From Fimbriiglobus sp. (GTDB lineage: Bacteria; Planctomycetota; Planctomycetia; Gemmatales; Gemmataceae): DNA of 43,874 nt. Shown here piece by piece: positions 29,426 through 39,140 of the stretch. The notes beneath the pieces are model-generated. The model did no database searches and had not been told where the DNA came from. It was given only the letters and a program-made list of their open reading frames with translations. The stretch lies in the NCBI GenBank assembly GCA_025459365.1, contig JALOQR010000005.1:1-43874 (forward strand), given 5' to 3'. A program made the position numbers and the translations under genes. Position 1 is the stretch's first letter. The number at the start of each line of letters is the position of its first letter.

Positions 29426-30499
29426 ATGCCCCGCGAGATCGTTCACGTCGGCCGACGGATTCGGGTGGCGGTGGACACCACAACCGCCCCGGATGGCACC
29501 GTCATCCGGCGAGATATGATCTTCCACCCCGGCGCGGTAGTCATCCTGCCCGTACTCGACGCGACCCGCGTGGTGCTGTTGCGAAACCATCGGTTCGTGA
29601 TCGGCGAAACCCTCTGGGAACTGCCGGCCGGTACGGTCGAGCCGAACGAACCACTCGAAAACTGTGCCAGGCGCGAGTTGGAGGAAGAGACGGGGTACAC
29701 CGCGGAGAAGTGGACGAGCCTCGGCTACTTGTACGCCTCGCCGGGGGTGATGGACGAGAAACTGCACCTGTTCGTGGCAGAGGGGCTGACGCCGGGGGCG
29801 ATGCGGCCCGAGGCCGACGAGCAACTCGAACCGGTGATCGTTGAGTTCGCGGAGGCGATCCGCATGTGCGTGGACGGCGAGATCCGGGACGCGAAGACGA
29901 TCACGGCTCTGCTACTCTGGGAGCGGCGGTCTGGCGAGCGGCCCGCGTGTGCGGGCTGGGTTCTTGGGGAACCAGCCCGCTCACGCGGGCCGCTCGCCGT
30001 CCAGTCACTTCGCCGTCCCGATTTCCTTGCCATTCTCCACGAACACCACCTTGGCGATCTTCCCCTTCGGCACCGCGACGATCAGCGGGCTGGCGAACGT
30101 CGCCGTGCCCGGCTTCCCGGCTTCGCTCTTGAACGTGACGGTCAGCGTCTCGCCGTCGGTCTTGGTGCTCACTTCGGTGTAGGTGGTGATGAAGTTGCCC
30201 CGCTTGACGACCGCCGCCACCACGTTGGCGTCGAACGCGTCCTTCGGCACCGGGTTATTCTTTCGCGGCCCGCCGAGCGGCGGCACGGTGCCGAACAGCT
30301 TGTCGAACGCGTCGAAGTCTTTGAGCAGCACCAGCGACGGCTCGTCCTTCAGGCCCGAGTTGTTCTTCTCGAAATGCCCGGTGTGGACGACGAACTCCGG
30401 AACCTTCTTCTCGTCGGCCTGCAACACAGCGGGGGCGAGGAGCAGCACCAGCAGGGGACGGAGCATGATCAGTCTCACGGCAGTTGGTTGGGGGCCTGA
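29426..30499 (+). CDS. Nudix hydrolase (NudF-like), anomalously extended C-terminus
   Basis: GETLWELPAGTVEPNEPLENCARRELEEETGY is a Nudix box. Nudix-like sequence ends near residue 168 (ITALLLWERR); beyond that the ORF runs through a palindrome and antisense to 30005-30466. Confidence 0.85.
   Translation: MPREIVHVGRRIRVAVDTTTAPDGTVIRRDMIFHPGAVVILPVLDATRVVLLRNHRFVIGETLWELPAGTVEPNEPLENCARRELEEETGYTAEKWTSLGYLYASPGVMDEKLHLFVAEGLTPGAMRPEADEQLEPVIVEFAEAIRMCVDGEIRDAKTITALLLWERRSGERPACAGWVLGEPARSRGPLAVQSLRRPDFLAILHEHHLGDLPLRHRDDQRAGERRRARLPGFALERDGQRLAVGLGAHFGVGGDEVAPLDDRRHHVGVERVLRHRVILSRPAERRHGAEQLVERVEVFEQHQRRLVLQARVVLLEMPGVDDELRNLLLVGLQHSGGEEQHQQGTEHDQSHGSWLGA
29933..29998. repeat. Palindrome family copy B2: 27-bp arms, one mismatch, 12-nt spacer
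   Basis: GGCGAGCGGCCCGCGTGTGCGGGCTGG ... CCAGCCCGCTCACGCGGGCCGCTCGCC. The sole mismatch (29950/29981) changes TGA to TGT in the Nudix frame. Confidence 0.97.
30005..30466 (-). CDS. Secreted hypothetical protein
   Basis: Signal-like MLRPLLVLLLAPAVLQADEKK; start at ATG 30466, just downstream of glgC on the same strand. Confidence 0.7.
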   Translation of the reverse strand: MLRPLLVLLLAPAVLQADEKKVPEFVVHTGHFEKNNSGLKDEPSLVLLKDFDAFDKLFGTVPPLGGPRKNNPVPKDAFDANVVAAVVKRGNFITTYTEVSTKTDGETLTVTFKSEAGKPGTATFASPLIVAVPKGKIAKVVFVENGKEIGTAK

Positions 30500-31737
30500 A
30501 ACGCTTCCGGTCGCTCGCCCTTGGGCACCACCACCACCCCGCCCTCGGTGACGGTGAACCCGCGGCGGCGGTCGAACTCGTGGTCGAACCCGATGACGGT
30601 GTACGGCGGAATTTTGACGTACTTGTCGACGATCACCCGTCGCAGGCGGCAGTAGCGGCCGACGTCCACCCGGTCGAACAGGATGCACTCTTCGCACACG
30701 GCGTAGCTGTTCACCCGCACCTCGGAGTGCAACACACTCCGCCGCACCTGCCCGCCAGACACGATACAGCCGGCGGCCACCACGCTGTCGAGCGCCTCAC
30801 CTCGCCGGGCTACTCCCAGGCTTCCCTCGGCGGCGTGCACAAACTTCGGCGGCGGGGCGTCCGACTGCTGAGTGCGGATGGGCCAGGTGCGGTCGTACAG
30901 GTTGAGTACCGGCTCGGCCGTCACCAGGTCCATGTTCGCCTGGAAGAAGGCGTCCACGGTGCCGACGTCTCGCCAGTAGGCGTCGGTCTTGAGGTTGCGG
31001 TCGCGGAAGCGGTAGGCGAACACCCGGCGGCCGGAGCGGATCATGCTCGGGATGATGTCCTTGCCGAAGTCGTGCCCGCTGTCCCGCCGGCCGGCGTCGT
31101 CGATGAGTTGATCGAACAGTACGTCGGCCTCGAACACGTAGATGCCCATGCTGCCGAGGGCGTGGGCGGGGTCGCCGGGCATGTGTGGGCAGACCGCCGG
31201 CTTCTCGCGGAAGTCGAGGATGCGGTAGTCGTCGTCCACGTCGATGATGCCGAACTGGTTGCTCTCGCGAAGCGGAACCGGAATGGCCCCGACGGTCAGC
31301 TCAGCGCCGTTGTCCTCGTGCGCCCGCAGCATCTCGCCGTAGTCCATCTTGTAGATGTGGTCGCCGCTCAGGATGACCACCCGGCTGCCCGACTCCGGCT
31401 CCAGGCTGTAGATGTTCTGATACACCGCGTCGGCCGTGCCCTTGTACCAGTTCTCGTCGATCCGCTGTTGCGGCGGCAGCACCTCCACGCCCTCGCCGAG
31501 TTCGCTGCTCAGGAAGTTCCACCCGCGGCGGATGTGTCGGTCGAGGCTGTGAGATTTGAACTGAGTGATCACCCGCACCCGACGCAGCCCGCTGTTGATG
31601 CAGTTGCTCAGGGTAAAGTCGATGATGCGGTACGCACCGCCGAATGGCACCGCGGGTTTCGCCCGATCGCGGGTAAGCGGTTCGAGCCGGGTGCCCTTAC
31701 CACCGGCCAGGATGACGGTCAGGATGTCGCTCCGCAT
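30475..31737 (-). CDS. glgC: Glucose-1-phosphate adenylyltransferase
   Basis: [68 protein letters not shown]. Confidence 0.97.
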   Translation of the reverse strand: MRSDILTVILAGGKGTRLEPLTRDRAKPAVPFGGAYRIIDFTLSNCINSGLRRVRVITQFKSHSLDRHIRRGWNFLSSELGEGVEVLPPQQRIDENWYKGTADAVYQNIYSLEPESGSRVVILSGDHIYKMDYGEMLRAHEDNGAELTVGAIPVPLRESNQFGIIDVDDDYRILDFREKPAVCPHMPGDPAHALGSMGIYVFEADVLFDQLIDDAGRRDSGHDFGKDIIPSMIRSGRRVFAYRFRDRNLKTDAYWRDVGTVDAFFQANMDLVTAEPVLNLYDRTWPIRTQQSDAPPPKFVHAAEGSLGVARRGEALDSVVAAGCIVSGGQVRRSVLHSEVRVNSYAVCEECILFDRVDVGRYCRLRRVIVDKYVKIPPYTVIGFDHEFDRRRGFTVTEGGVVVVPKGERPEAFQAPNQLP

Positions 31738-31744
31738 GACCCAG

Positions 31745-32758
31745 TCACTCGTGGCGGGAGGGGGCCGTTGAGGTGAGACTATGGTACACCCCCGCGAACG
31801 CGTCCGCCAAATCCGCTACAGGGTGCGCCCCCGCCGTAGCTTCGCCCCGGACAACCAGCGTCTTCGCCGCATCCGGTGAACTTAGCAGTGAATGTGCCAC
31901 CCGCGCCATCTCCACAGGCCGGCCGACCGGCACCAGCCGCCCGTTCTCGCCGTCGCGGATGAGCCGTTCTGTGTCCGGTGTGCGAGTGGCAAGCACTGGC
32001 ACGCCAGCCGCCATCGCGTCGAGCAGAAACTTCGCCCCGCCCCGACTGTGACAAGACCACGCCTGAATCGCGTTGCACAACCACGGGGAAGGGTCGGCCT
32101 GGAACCCAACACACTGCACGCGGAGGTCGTCGAACCCGAGCGAGCGGGCGAATTGCTCCACCTCACGGCGCAGTGGGCCATCGCCAAGAATGACGAGCTG
32201 GAGTTGTGGGTGGGGATACTTCAAGACGTCGAACGCCCAGACGATGTGCTTGAGGTGGGCGACGGAGTCGAACCCGCCGGCCGCCAGGATGGTAGGACTG
32301 GCAAGGCACGTAGGAGCAGCGATGGAATGACTCGCTCCCGGGCGTTCACGGTTCACCGGCCGAGCAACCCCCACTGGCCCTGAGAACTGCATCGGGGCCG
32401 GAGTCAGGCGTGCGGCCCAGTCTCGCTCGTGTTCAGCCTGCGAAAAGGTCGCAGTCAGTCCGGGACAGAACCCCAGTGCCGGTTCCACCGCCGCCGCTCC
32501 CGCTGCCAGCCACGGTGGGAGGGGCCGACCGCCCGGCCGGCTGTGGTCGATCGCCACCTGCCGCATCGCGCGGAACGCCGCCGCTCCGAGAGTGTGAATC
32601 AGATCCGGTTGAACGGTCGGCAGGAGCGTCTTCACATTGGCCGGCAAGGTGTGCCGCACCACCTCGAACCGTTCGCGAAGCAAGGGCCAGGCGAGGTCGA
32701 ACTGCCGCACCGAGCCGGTGACATCGGCGGGCGAACAGAGGGCGAGAACGCGGGTCAT
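31745..32758 (-). CDS. Glycosyltransferase (group 1/GT4-like)
   Basis: [52 protein letters not shown] ... [28 protein letters not shown]. Confidence 0.88.
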   Translation of the reverse strand: MTRVLALCSPADVTGSVRQFDLAWPLLRERFEVVRHTLPANVKTLLPTVQPDLIHTLGAAAFRAMRQVAIDHSRPGGRPLPPWLAAGAAAVEPALGFCPGLTATFSQAEHERDWAARLTPAPMQFSGPVGVARPVNRERPGASHSIAAPTCLASPTILAAGGFDSVAHLKHIVWAFDVLKYPHPQLQLVILGDGPLRREVEQFARSLGFDDLRVQCVGFQADPSPWLCNAIQAWSCHSRGGAKFLLDAMAAGVPVLATRTPDTERLIRDGENGRLVPVGRPVEMARVAHSLLSSPDAAKTLVVRGEATAGAHPVADLADAFAGVYHSLTSTAPSRHE

Positions 32759-33276
32759 GGGTGCGGGGTGTTGTCCGGCAGTACGCCGATGAACGGCAGA
32801 TGGCGGTAGTCGTCGGCGAAGTCGAGGCCATAGCCGATGACGAACTTGTCGGGGATCTCAAAGCCCGTGTAATCCGGTTCGACGGCGATTGTCTGCCGGC
32901 CGATTTTGCGGAGCAGAACGCACGTGCGGATACTCGCCGCCCCCTTGTGCTGAAGGTGCTCCACCAACCGGGCAAGCGTCTGCCCGCTGTCGAGGATGTC
33001 GTCGAGGAGCAGGAGGTGCTTGCCCTTGATGTCGGGCAGCAGGCCGTCGTTGACCACCAGCGTGCCGGGGGTGGTGCTGTTGCGGTAACTGCTCGCGTGG
33101 ATCAGCCCGATCTGGTGTGGGTGCTGAATTCGCCGGATCAGATCCGCCAGGAACACCAGGCTTCCGGTGAGGATGCCGACAACAACGAACGGGCGGTCGG
33201 CGAAGTCGGCGTTCACCCGGTCGGCGAGGGCTTCCACTCGCTCGCGGATGCGGTCTTCGGAGATGAGGACTTCCAT
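32755..33276 (-). CDS. hpt: Hypoxanthine phosphoribosyltransferase
   Basis: FVVVGILTGSLVFLADLIRRI, HLLLLDDILDSGQTLARLVEHL (PRPP-binding), VLLRKIGRQTIAVEPDYTGFEIPDKFVIGYGLDFADDYRHLPFIGVL. 4-bp overlap with the downstream glycosyltransferase. Confidence 0.94.
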   Translation of the reverse strand: MEVLISEDRIRERVEALADRVNADFADRPFVVVGILTGSLVFLADLIRRIQHPHQIGLIHASSYRNSTTPGTLVVNDGLLPDIKGKHLLLLDDILDSGQTLARLVEHLQHKGAASIRTCVLLRKIGRQTIAVEPDYTGFEIPDKFVIGYGLDFADDYRHLPFIGVLPDNTPHP

Positions 33277-33350
33277 GCGGGGCGAACCTGCGGGCCGGGG
33301 GTGCGATCATTGAACGAGAGCACGTCCCGTGTGAACAGAGGTGATTGACC

Positions 33351-33908
33351 ATGAGCAAGCGACTCGACCATATTCTCGTCGTCGACATCGAGGCGACGTG
33401 CTGGGAGGTCGGCCGGCAGCCGGCGGGTGAAGTGACGGACATCATCGAGATTGGGGTGTGCCCGGTGCAAGTGAGTACGCTCACACAGCTGGAGAAGCGG
33501 AGCATCCTGATTCGGCCCGAGCGCTCGTCGGTGAGCGAGTTTTGTACGCGGCTCACCACGCTCACCCCGGCCCAGGTGGAGGCCGGCGTGACGTTCGCCG
33601 AGGCGTGCCAGGTGCTGGAAAAGGAGTACCGGAGTGCGGAGCGGGTGTGGGCGAGCTTCGGCGACTACGACCGCAAACAGATCCAGCGGCAGTGCGACGA
33701 GACGGGCGTGCGGTACCCGTTCGGCCCGCGGCACCTGAATGTGAAGACGCTGTTCGCCCTCGTACGAGGGCTGCCGCACGAGGTGGGCACGGCCCAGGCG
33801 GTGCAGATGTGCGGGCGGACGCTCGAAGGCACCCACCACCGCGGCCACGACGACGCCTGGAATATCGCCGGCGTCTTGATCGAGGTGCTCAAGGCCGCAC
33901 GGGGGTAA
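33351..33908 (+). CDS. DEDDh-type 3'-5' exonuclease (ERI-1/KapD-like)
   Basis: LVVDIEATCWE (Exo I), WASFGDYDRKQIQRQC (Exo II region), HHRGHDDAWNIAGVL (Exo III). Confidence 0.88.
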   Translation: MSKRLDHILVVDIEATCWEVGRQPAGEVTDIIEIGVCPVQVSTLTQLEKRSILIRPERSSVSEFCTRLTTLTPAQVEAGVTFAEACQVLEKEYRSAERVWASFGDYDRKQIQRQCDETGVRYPFGPRHLNVKTLFALVRGLPHEVGTAQAVQMCGRTLEGTHHRGHDDAWNIAGVLIEVLKAARG

Positions 33909-34073
33909 CGCGTTTGCGATGGCGGATCGCGTTCACCCCTCCCGATCCGAAGGGGTTGATCGACTCCCTGAAGCGAGCAGGAAGTAACCCGGTCGCACGC
34001 GTTGAACCCCGCCGCACGAGCCGTAGGATTGGTTCGGAGGGCGGTTCTTTTTCCCCGCCCGTGCGGGATCAAC

Positions 34074-35366
34074 ATGAAAGTCAACGTCCTGGTGGTCGGC
34101 AAGGGCGGGCGTGAGCATGCCCTGGTGTGGAAGCTGCGGCAGTCGCCGCGAGCCGGCAAGGTGTTCTGCGCGCCCGGCAATGCCGGCACCGCCGCCGACG
34201 GGCTGAATCAGCCATTCGACGGCACCGACTTCGATCGTATGGCCCGCTTCTGCAAGAAAGAAGATGTCGGGCTGGTCGTCATCGGTCCCGAAGACCCACT
34301 CGCCCTGGGCCTCTCGGATTACCTGCGGAAGCAGGGGATCGTGGTGTTTGGCCCCTCCAAGGAAGCGGCCCGCATCGAGTCGAGCAAGGTGTTCAGCAAG
34401 GAACTCATGCGGAACGCCGATGTGCCGACGGCCGATTTTCAGGTGTTCGACCATCCTGCCCATGCCCGCACCTACGTGGAAACACGCGACTACCCCGTGG
34501 TGGTGAAGGCCGATGGCCTGGCCGCCGGCAAGGGTGTGATCGTGTGCAAGGACACCCCGACCGCCCTGAAAGCAGTCGATCGCATCATGGTGCGGGAAGA
34601 ATTCGGCGCGAAGGTGGGGCGGCAAATTGTGGTCGAGAAGCGGCTCGAAGGGGAAGAGGTTTCGCTCCTCGCGCTGGTCGCCGGTCGCAGTGTGCTGCTG
34701 CTTCCTCCGGTGCAGGATCACAAGGCCGCTCACGACGGCGATCAAGGGCCGAACACCGGCGGCATGGGCACCTACTGCCCCGCCCCGGTTGGCACTCCAG
34801 AACTGATGGCCCTGGCCGAGAGCACCGTATTCGTGCCGACTGTCCACGCCATGAAGCGGGGGCGGTTCCCATTCAACGGTGTGTTGTTCGCTGGCCTCAT
34901 GCTGACGCCGCAGGGGCACAAGGTGCTGGAGTTCAACGCCCGCTTCGGCGACCCCGAAACGCAAGTCATCCTCATGCGGTTGAAATCCGACCTGCTCACC
35001 CTGCTGGAGGCCGTGGCACTCGAGAAACTCGGCGAACTGCCCGACGACGCGGTGACGTGGGACCCGCGGCCGGCCGTGTGTGTGGTCATGTGCAGCGGTG
35101 GCTACCCCGGCAAGTACGACAACGGGAAGATCATCACCGGCCTGGACGAAGCCGCCAAGCTGCCCGACGTGAAAGTGTTTCACGCCGGCACGAAGGATGT
35201 GAACGGCCGCGTACTCACCGACGGTGGACGGGTGCTCGGCGTGACCGCCCTTGGCGACGACCTGGCCGCTGCCAAGGCGCGGGCCTACGAAGCCGTGAAG
35301 CTCATCTCCTTCGCCGGTGCCCACTACCGCACCGATATTGCCGATAAGGCACTCCGCAAACGGTAA
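34074..35366 (+). CDS. purD: Phosphoribosylamine-glycine ligase
   Basis: [65 protein letters not shown]. Confidence 0.96.
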   Translation: MKVNVLVVGKGGREHALVWKLRQSPRAGKVFCAPGNAGTAADGLNQPFDGTDFDRMARFCKKEDVGLVVIGPEDPLALGLSDYLRKQGIVVFGPSKEAARIESSKVFSKELMRNADVPTADFQVFDHPAHARTYVETRDYPVVVKADGLAAGKGVIVCKDTPTALKAVDRIMVREEFGAKVGRQIVVEKRLEGEEVSLLALVAGRSVLLLPPVQDHKAAHDGDQGPNTGGMGTYCPAPVGTPELMALAESTVFVPTVHAMKRGRFPFNGVLFAGLMLTPQGHKVLEFNARFGDPETQVILMRLKSDLLTLLEAVALEKLGELPDDAVTWDPRPAVCVVMCSGGYPGKYDNGKIITGLDEAAKLPDVKVFHAGTKDVNGRVLTDGGRVLGVTALGDDLAAAKARAYEAVKLISFAGAHYRTDIADKALRKR

Positions 35367-35450
35367 GTGAGCGGGCTAAGTCCCTCGCCCTCCGATCGCC
35401 TCGCCCTCCTGCCCGTTGATGCGGGCCACTCGCCCCACTCAGGGTCTCTC

Positions 35451-36452
35451 ATGGCTTCCCCTCATTTGCTCGTCCGTGCGGCTCGCGGGGAACCGGTCGA
35501 ACGCGCTCCGGTGTGGGCCATGCGGCAGGCCGGGCGGTGGGACCCCGAGTTCCGCCGTGTGCGGGATGGTGCCGAGTTCTTTGCTTTCTCGGCGGATGTG
35601 AAGAAATCGGCCGAGGCCACCCTCTGCCCGCGGCGGTTCGGCGTCGATGCCATCATCCTCTTCTACGACATCACCACGCTTCCGCTGGCGATGGGGCTAC
35701 CGTTCGAGCTGAAGCCGGGCCGCGGGCCGATGCCGGATCGACCGATTCACACCCACGCCGACTTGCAACGGCTGAACCCCACTCCACCACCGCAGAGCTA
35801 CCAGTACATTCGCGATCTGCTGCACGAAGTGAAAGCAAGGTTGGCCGGTGAGCTACCGGTGATCGCCTTCGCCGGGGCACCGTTCACCGTTGCCACCTAT
35901 TGCATCGGCACCGGGAAGGACATGTCGGCGACGCGAGACTTCATCGCCAAACAACCCGATGTGTGGGATCGGCTCCTCAAAACGCTCTCGCACGCCACAG
36001 CCGGATTTCTGAACCAACTCGTGAGCGACGGGGCGGATGTGGTGCAACTGTTCGACTCCTGGGCCGGCCTGTTGACGGAGGAAGAATACCGGCGGTTTGC
36101 CCAGCCGTACCACTCGCACATCCTCGGTGCGGTGACGGGTGTTCCTCGCATCCTGTTCGTAAAGGAGTGCCCGCACCTCGGGCTGATGGCGACCACCGGA
36201 GCCGACGTGGTGAGCCTCGGCGTGCAGCACGACCTGGCCGCAGCCCAAGCGGCCTACCCGCACCTCGTGTTTCAGGGGAACGTGGACGAAGAAGTGCTCC
36301 GTACCGGTACGCCGTCACAGGTGGAAGCGGCGGTGAAGGCATGCAAGGCGGCGGGCGGCGGGCAGCGGCACATCCTGAACCTGAACCACGGGGTCGGCAA
36401 GGAAACGCCGGTGGCCAACTTCGAGGCGTACATCCGGGCGGCAAAAGGGTGA
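35451..36452 (+). CDS. hemE: Uroporphyrinogen decarboxylase
   Basis: APVWAMRQAGRWDPEFRRVR, DAIILFYDITTLPLAMGL, IAFAGAPFTVATY, VQLFDSWAGLL, GVQHDLAAA, GGGQRHILNLNHGV. Confidence 0.92.
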   Translation: MASPHLLVRAARGEPVERAPVWAMRQAGRWDPEFRRVRDGAEFFAFSADVKKSAEATLCPRRFGVDAIILFYDITTLPLAMGLPFELKPGRGPMPDRPIHTHADLQRLNPTPPPQSYQYIRDLLHEVKARLAGELPVIAFAGAPFTVATYCIGTGKDMSATRDFIAKQPDVWDRLLKTLSHATAGFLNQLVSDGADVVQLFDSWAGLLTEEEYRRFAQPYHSHILGAVTGVPRILFVKECPHLGLMATTGADVVSLGVQHDLAAAQAAYPHLVFQGNVDEEVLRTGTPSQVEAAVKACKAAGGGQRHILNLNHGVGKETPVANFEAYIRAAKG

Positions 36453-36473
36453 ACCGCCGCTGCAACGGCGGTT
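36452..36473 (+). terminator. Small hairpin at the hemE stop (weak terminator candidate)
   Basis: AACCGCCG-CTGCAA-CGGCGGTT, perfect 8-bp stem, but followed by G tract rather than T tract. Confidence 0.35.
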
Positions 36474-36661
36474 GGGGGGAGTCTGTCTTGGCAGTGTCAG
36501 AATGGCGATTTTCCCTGGAAAACAGCACATTTCCGCGGGGGGGTATGTGTGTGGCAGCGTGGCAGAGTCGCTCTTGAAGTAGTCTGGATTGCGTGAGATT
36601 GTCGTCCGTTAAACCCTCCGGTCGGCTCGCCAACCTTCGCCCCTTCGGGTACAGTTTTGGT

Positions 36662-38206
36662 ATGAGCCGAGCTTCCGCCACCGCCGTCGTCGTCTTGGTA
36701 GCCTCCCTGGCCAGTGCTGCCGAGCCGAGCCTGAAAGGGCTGGAGGAGCAGGTTCAGAAGGTGGCCGACACCGCGGCACCGTGCGTGGTGTCGGTGGTGG
36801 TGTCGCATAGCAAGGCGTACACGCCGCTCAAGAATCCGAAACCGGGCCAACTCGGGCTGGTGAATCCGGAAGATCTGATCACTCGTGAGTTCGCCCCGCG
36901 GTGGGGCCGTCAGCAGTTCGCCCCGCCACCATCTCCGCTCGATCTGGCTATCTCCGAAAACGCCGCCGATCACCTTTTCGGCTCTGGTGTCGTGCTCGAC
37001 GCCAACGCGGGGCTGGTACTCGTGCCATACCACCTGATCGAAGGAGCGAGAAAGGTGTATGTCCGGGCCGCGGGCGGCAAAGCGGGAAGCTACGCCGACA
37101 TCCACGCGGCCGACGCCAAGAGCGACCTCGCCGTACTCAAACTCATCACCCCGGTGGCCGGGTTGAAGGCTGTCAAGTTGGCCGAGGTACGGATGACCAC
37201 TTTGGACGGGGAAAAGCCGAACCTGCGGAAAGGATCGATGGTGATTGCTCTCGGACACCCGACCGCGAGCGCCGCTGGTGAAGGATCGGCGAGCATTGGG
37301 TGGGGGCCTGTGAGCAACATTCGTGTGAAGTCGGGCCAGCCGGCCCCAGCTTCCCAGGCAGGCGGGCCAGGGGAGGTACTCCGTCAGCGTCCGCTTCATC
37401 AGCACGGTGGGCTGATCCAGTTGGATGTACGGGCAGCCCTGAGCGGCACAGGAGCAGCGATATTCAACCCCGACGGCGAACTGGTCGGCCTGGGGTCGAG
37501 CGTCGCCGCTGTGTTCGGGTCGGAGGCCAATGGTGGGTACGCGGTGCCAATGGACGCGAACTATCGGCGGGTGGTGGGAGTGCTCAAGGAAGGCCGAGAG
37601 GTGGAGTATGGGTTCCTCGGGGTCAGCCCGCAGGAGGCACCGAACGGGGTACGAGTGTTCGGCACCACTCCCGGTTGCCCCGCCGTGCTAGCGGGCGTGA
37701 CGGACGGCGATGTTCTCGTTGCCATCGATGGTAACCCGCTCCTCGCTCCGGACGACCTACTTCTACACGCCGGCGGCGCACTCGCAGGAACTGAAGTTAC
37801 GGTCGAGTACGAACGCAACGGGCGACGACAGAAGACCCGGCTCACCCTGGCCAAGAACTTGAACCAGTTGCCGTTCATCGCCACCGTCGCACCGCCCACA
37901 CCATTCGGCCTGAAAGTCGACTACTACAGTCTGCGTCAGGCCGGTGGTGGGCCGTTGGAGCGGTTTGCCCCCAACCCACCGCCCGGAGTCTTGGTGCGGG
38001 GGGTGGAGCCGGGCAGCCCGGCCGAGCGGGCCTTCAAAGCGCTGGCTCAACCGGTGAAGGGCGAGTGGCTGGTCACTCACGTCGATGGCAAGACGGTCGG
38101 CACGCCGAAGGAGTTCTACACCGCCACGATTGGTCGGAAGTCGGTGAAGTTGTCTCTCGTTGATCCCGACCAAACCGCTACCACGGCCACAGTCACGCTT
38201 CCGTAG
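36662..38206 (+). CDS. Secreted HtrA/DegP-like trypsin-fold protein with PDZ domains; catalytic Ser motif degenerate
   Basis: Signal-like MSRASATAVVVLVASLASA; LVLVPYHLIEG (His), DAKSDLAVLKL (Asp), LSGTGAAIFNPDGELVGLGS where GNSGGPL is expected; PDZ-like GFLGVSPQEA...GVTDGDVLVAIDGNPL and GVLVRGVEPGSPAERA. Confidence 0.88.
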   Translation: MSRASATAVVVLVASLASAAEPSLKGLEEQVQKVADTAAPCVVSVVVSHSKAYTPLKNPKPGQLGLVNPEDLITREFAPRWGRQQFAPPPSPLDLAISENAADHLFGSGVVLDANAGLVLVPYHLIEGARKVYVRAAGGKAGSYADIHAADAKSDLAVLKLITPVAGLKAVKLAEVRMTTLDGEKPNLRKGSMVIALGHPTASAAGEGSASIGWGPVSNIRVKSGQPAPASQAGGPGEVLRQRPLHQHGGLIQLDVRAALSGTGAAIFNPDGELVGLGSSVAAVFGSEANGGYAVPMDANYRRVVGVLKEGREVEYGFLGVSPQEAPNGVRVFGTTPGCPAVLAGVTDGDVLVAIDGNPLLAPDDLLLHAGGALAGTEVTVEYERNGRRQKTRLTLAKNLNQLPFIATVAPPTPFGLKVDYYSLRQAGGGPLERFAPNPPPGVLVRGVEPGSPAERAFKALAQPVKGEWLVTHVDGKTVGTPKEFYTATIGRKSVKLSLVDPDQTATTATVTLP

Positions 38207-38240
38207 GTGCCGCCCGCTTCCTCGTTTCCACCATGTCGCC

Positions 38241-39053
38241 ATGAACTACGCCATCTGCAACGAAACCTTCGCCGACTGGGACCACGCCCGGATCTGTGCG
38301 AGTATTGCCGAGCTTGGCTACACCGGCCTGGAGGTGGCACCGTTTACATTGGCCCCGCTCATCACCGAGGTGTCGGCCGCGAGGCGCACTGAACTCCGGC
38401 GGCATGCCGAAACCGCTGGAGTGAAGATCATCGGGCTACACTGGCTGCTGGCGAAAACGAACGGCTTCCACCTCACTTCTCCAGATGCTGCCATTCGCAA
38501 AACGACCGGCGAATACCTTGCGGAACTGGCCCGGTGTGCGGCTGACTTGGGAGGGGACATCCTCGTACTCGGTTCGCCTGCCCAGCGGAAGGTGCCTGAC
38601 GGTTTTTCCCGTAAACAGGCCACCGACTTTGCCGCCGATTCGCTCTCGCACTGCCTGAAAGCGCTGACCGATACGGGTGTGAAGCTCTGCCTGGAGCCAC
38701 TGACACCGAAGGAAACCGACTTCATGAACACAGCGGCGGAGGCGGTGGAATTGATTCAGAGGCTCGGCCATCCCAACGTGAAGTTGCACCTCGATGTGAA
38801 AGCGATGACCGCCGAGCCGAAAAGTGCCCCAGAGACCATCCGTGAGTTCGCAGCCCACACATATCACTTCCACGCCAACGATCCCAACCTGAGGGGACCA
38901 GGGTTTGGCGAGACCGATTTCCGACCGATCTTCACGTCGCTCGCGGAAACGGCGTACAAGGGCTGGGTGTCGGTGGAGGTGTTCGACTACTCGCCCGACC
39001 CGGAGACAATCGCCCGCGAGAGCATTCGGTACATGCGCGACTGCGAGGCGTAG
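38241..39053 (+). CDS. Sugar phosphate isomerase/epimerase (xylose-isomerase-like TIM barrel)
   Basis: MNYAICNETFADWDHARICASIAELGYTGLEVAPF; LCLEPLTPKETDFMNTAAEAVELIQRLGHPNVKLHLDVKAM; YHFHANDPNLRGPG. Confidence 0.9.
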   Translation: MNYAICNETFADWDHARICASIAELGYTGLEVAPFTLAPLITEVSAARRTELRRHAETAGVKIIGLHWLLAKTNGFHLTSPDAAIRKTTGEYLAELARCAADLGGDILVLGSPAQRKVPDGFSRKQATDFAADSLSHCLKALTDTGVKLCLEPLTPKETDFMNTAAEAVELIQRLGHPNVKLHLDVKAMTAEPKSAPETIREFAAHTYHFHANDPNLRGPGFGETDFRPIFTSLAETAYKGWVSVEVFDYSPDPETIARESIRYMRDCEA

Positions 39054-39140
39054 CCCGGTCGTGCTGGTCACACCGCCGCCACACTACCGGCAATTGACGT
39101 ACTCGTGGCGCCTGGCAACCACGGTCGGGCATAATCGAGC

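Noticed and set aside
26680-29998. Palindromes as a CRISPR array or transposon terminal inverted repeats
   Set aside because: Spacing is irregular (about 1.4 and 1.8 kb), each unit is itself a hairpin, and the DNA between is core genes (hisS, M50 protease, Nudix) with no transposase or target duplications recognised.
30484-31776. 430-aa plus-strand ORF
   Set aside because: Antisense to glgC; composition artefact.
33933-35324. 463-aa minus-strand ORF
   Set aside because: Antisense to purD; composition artefact.
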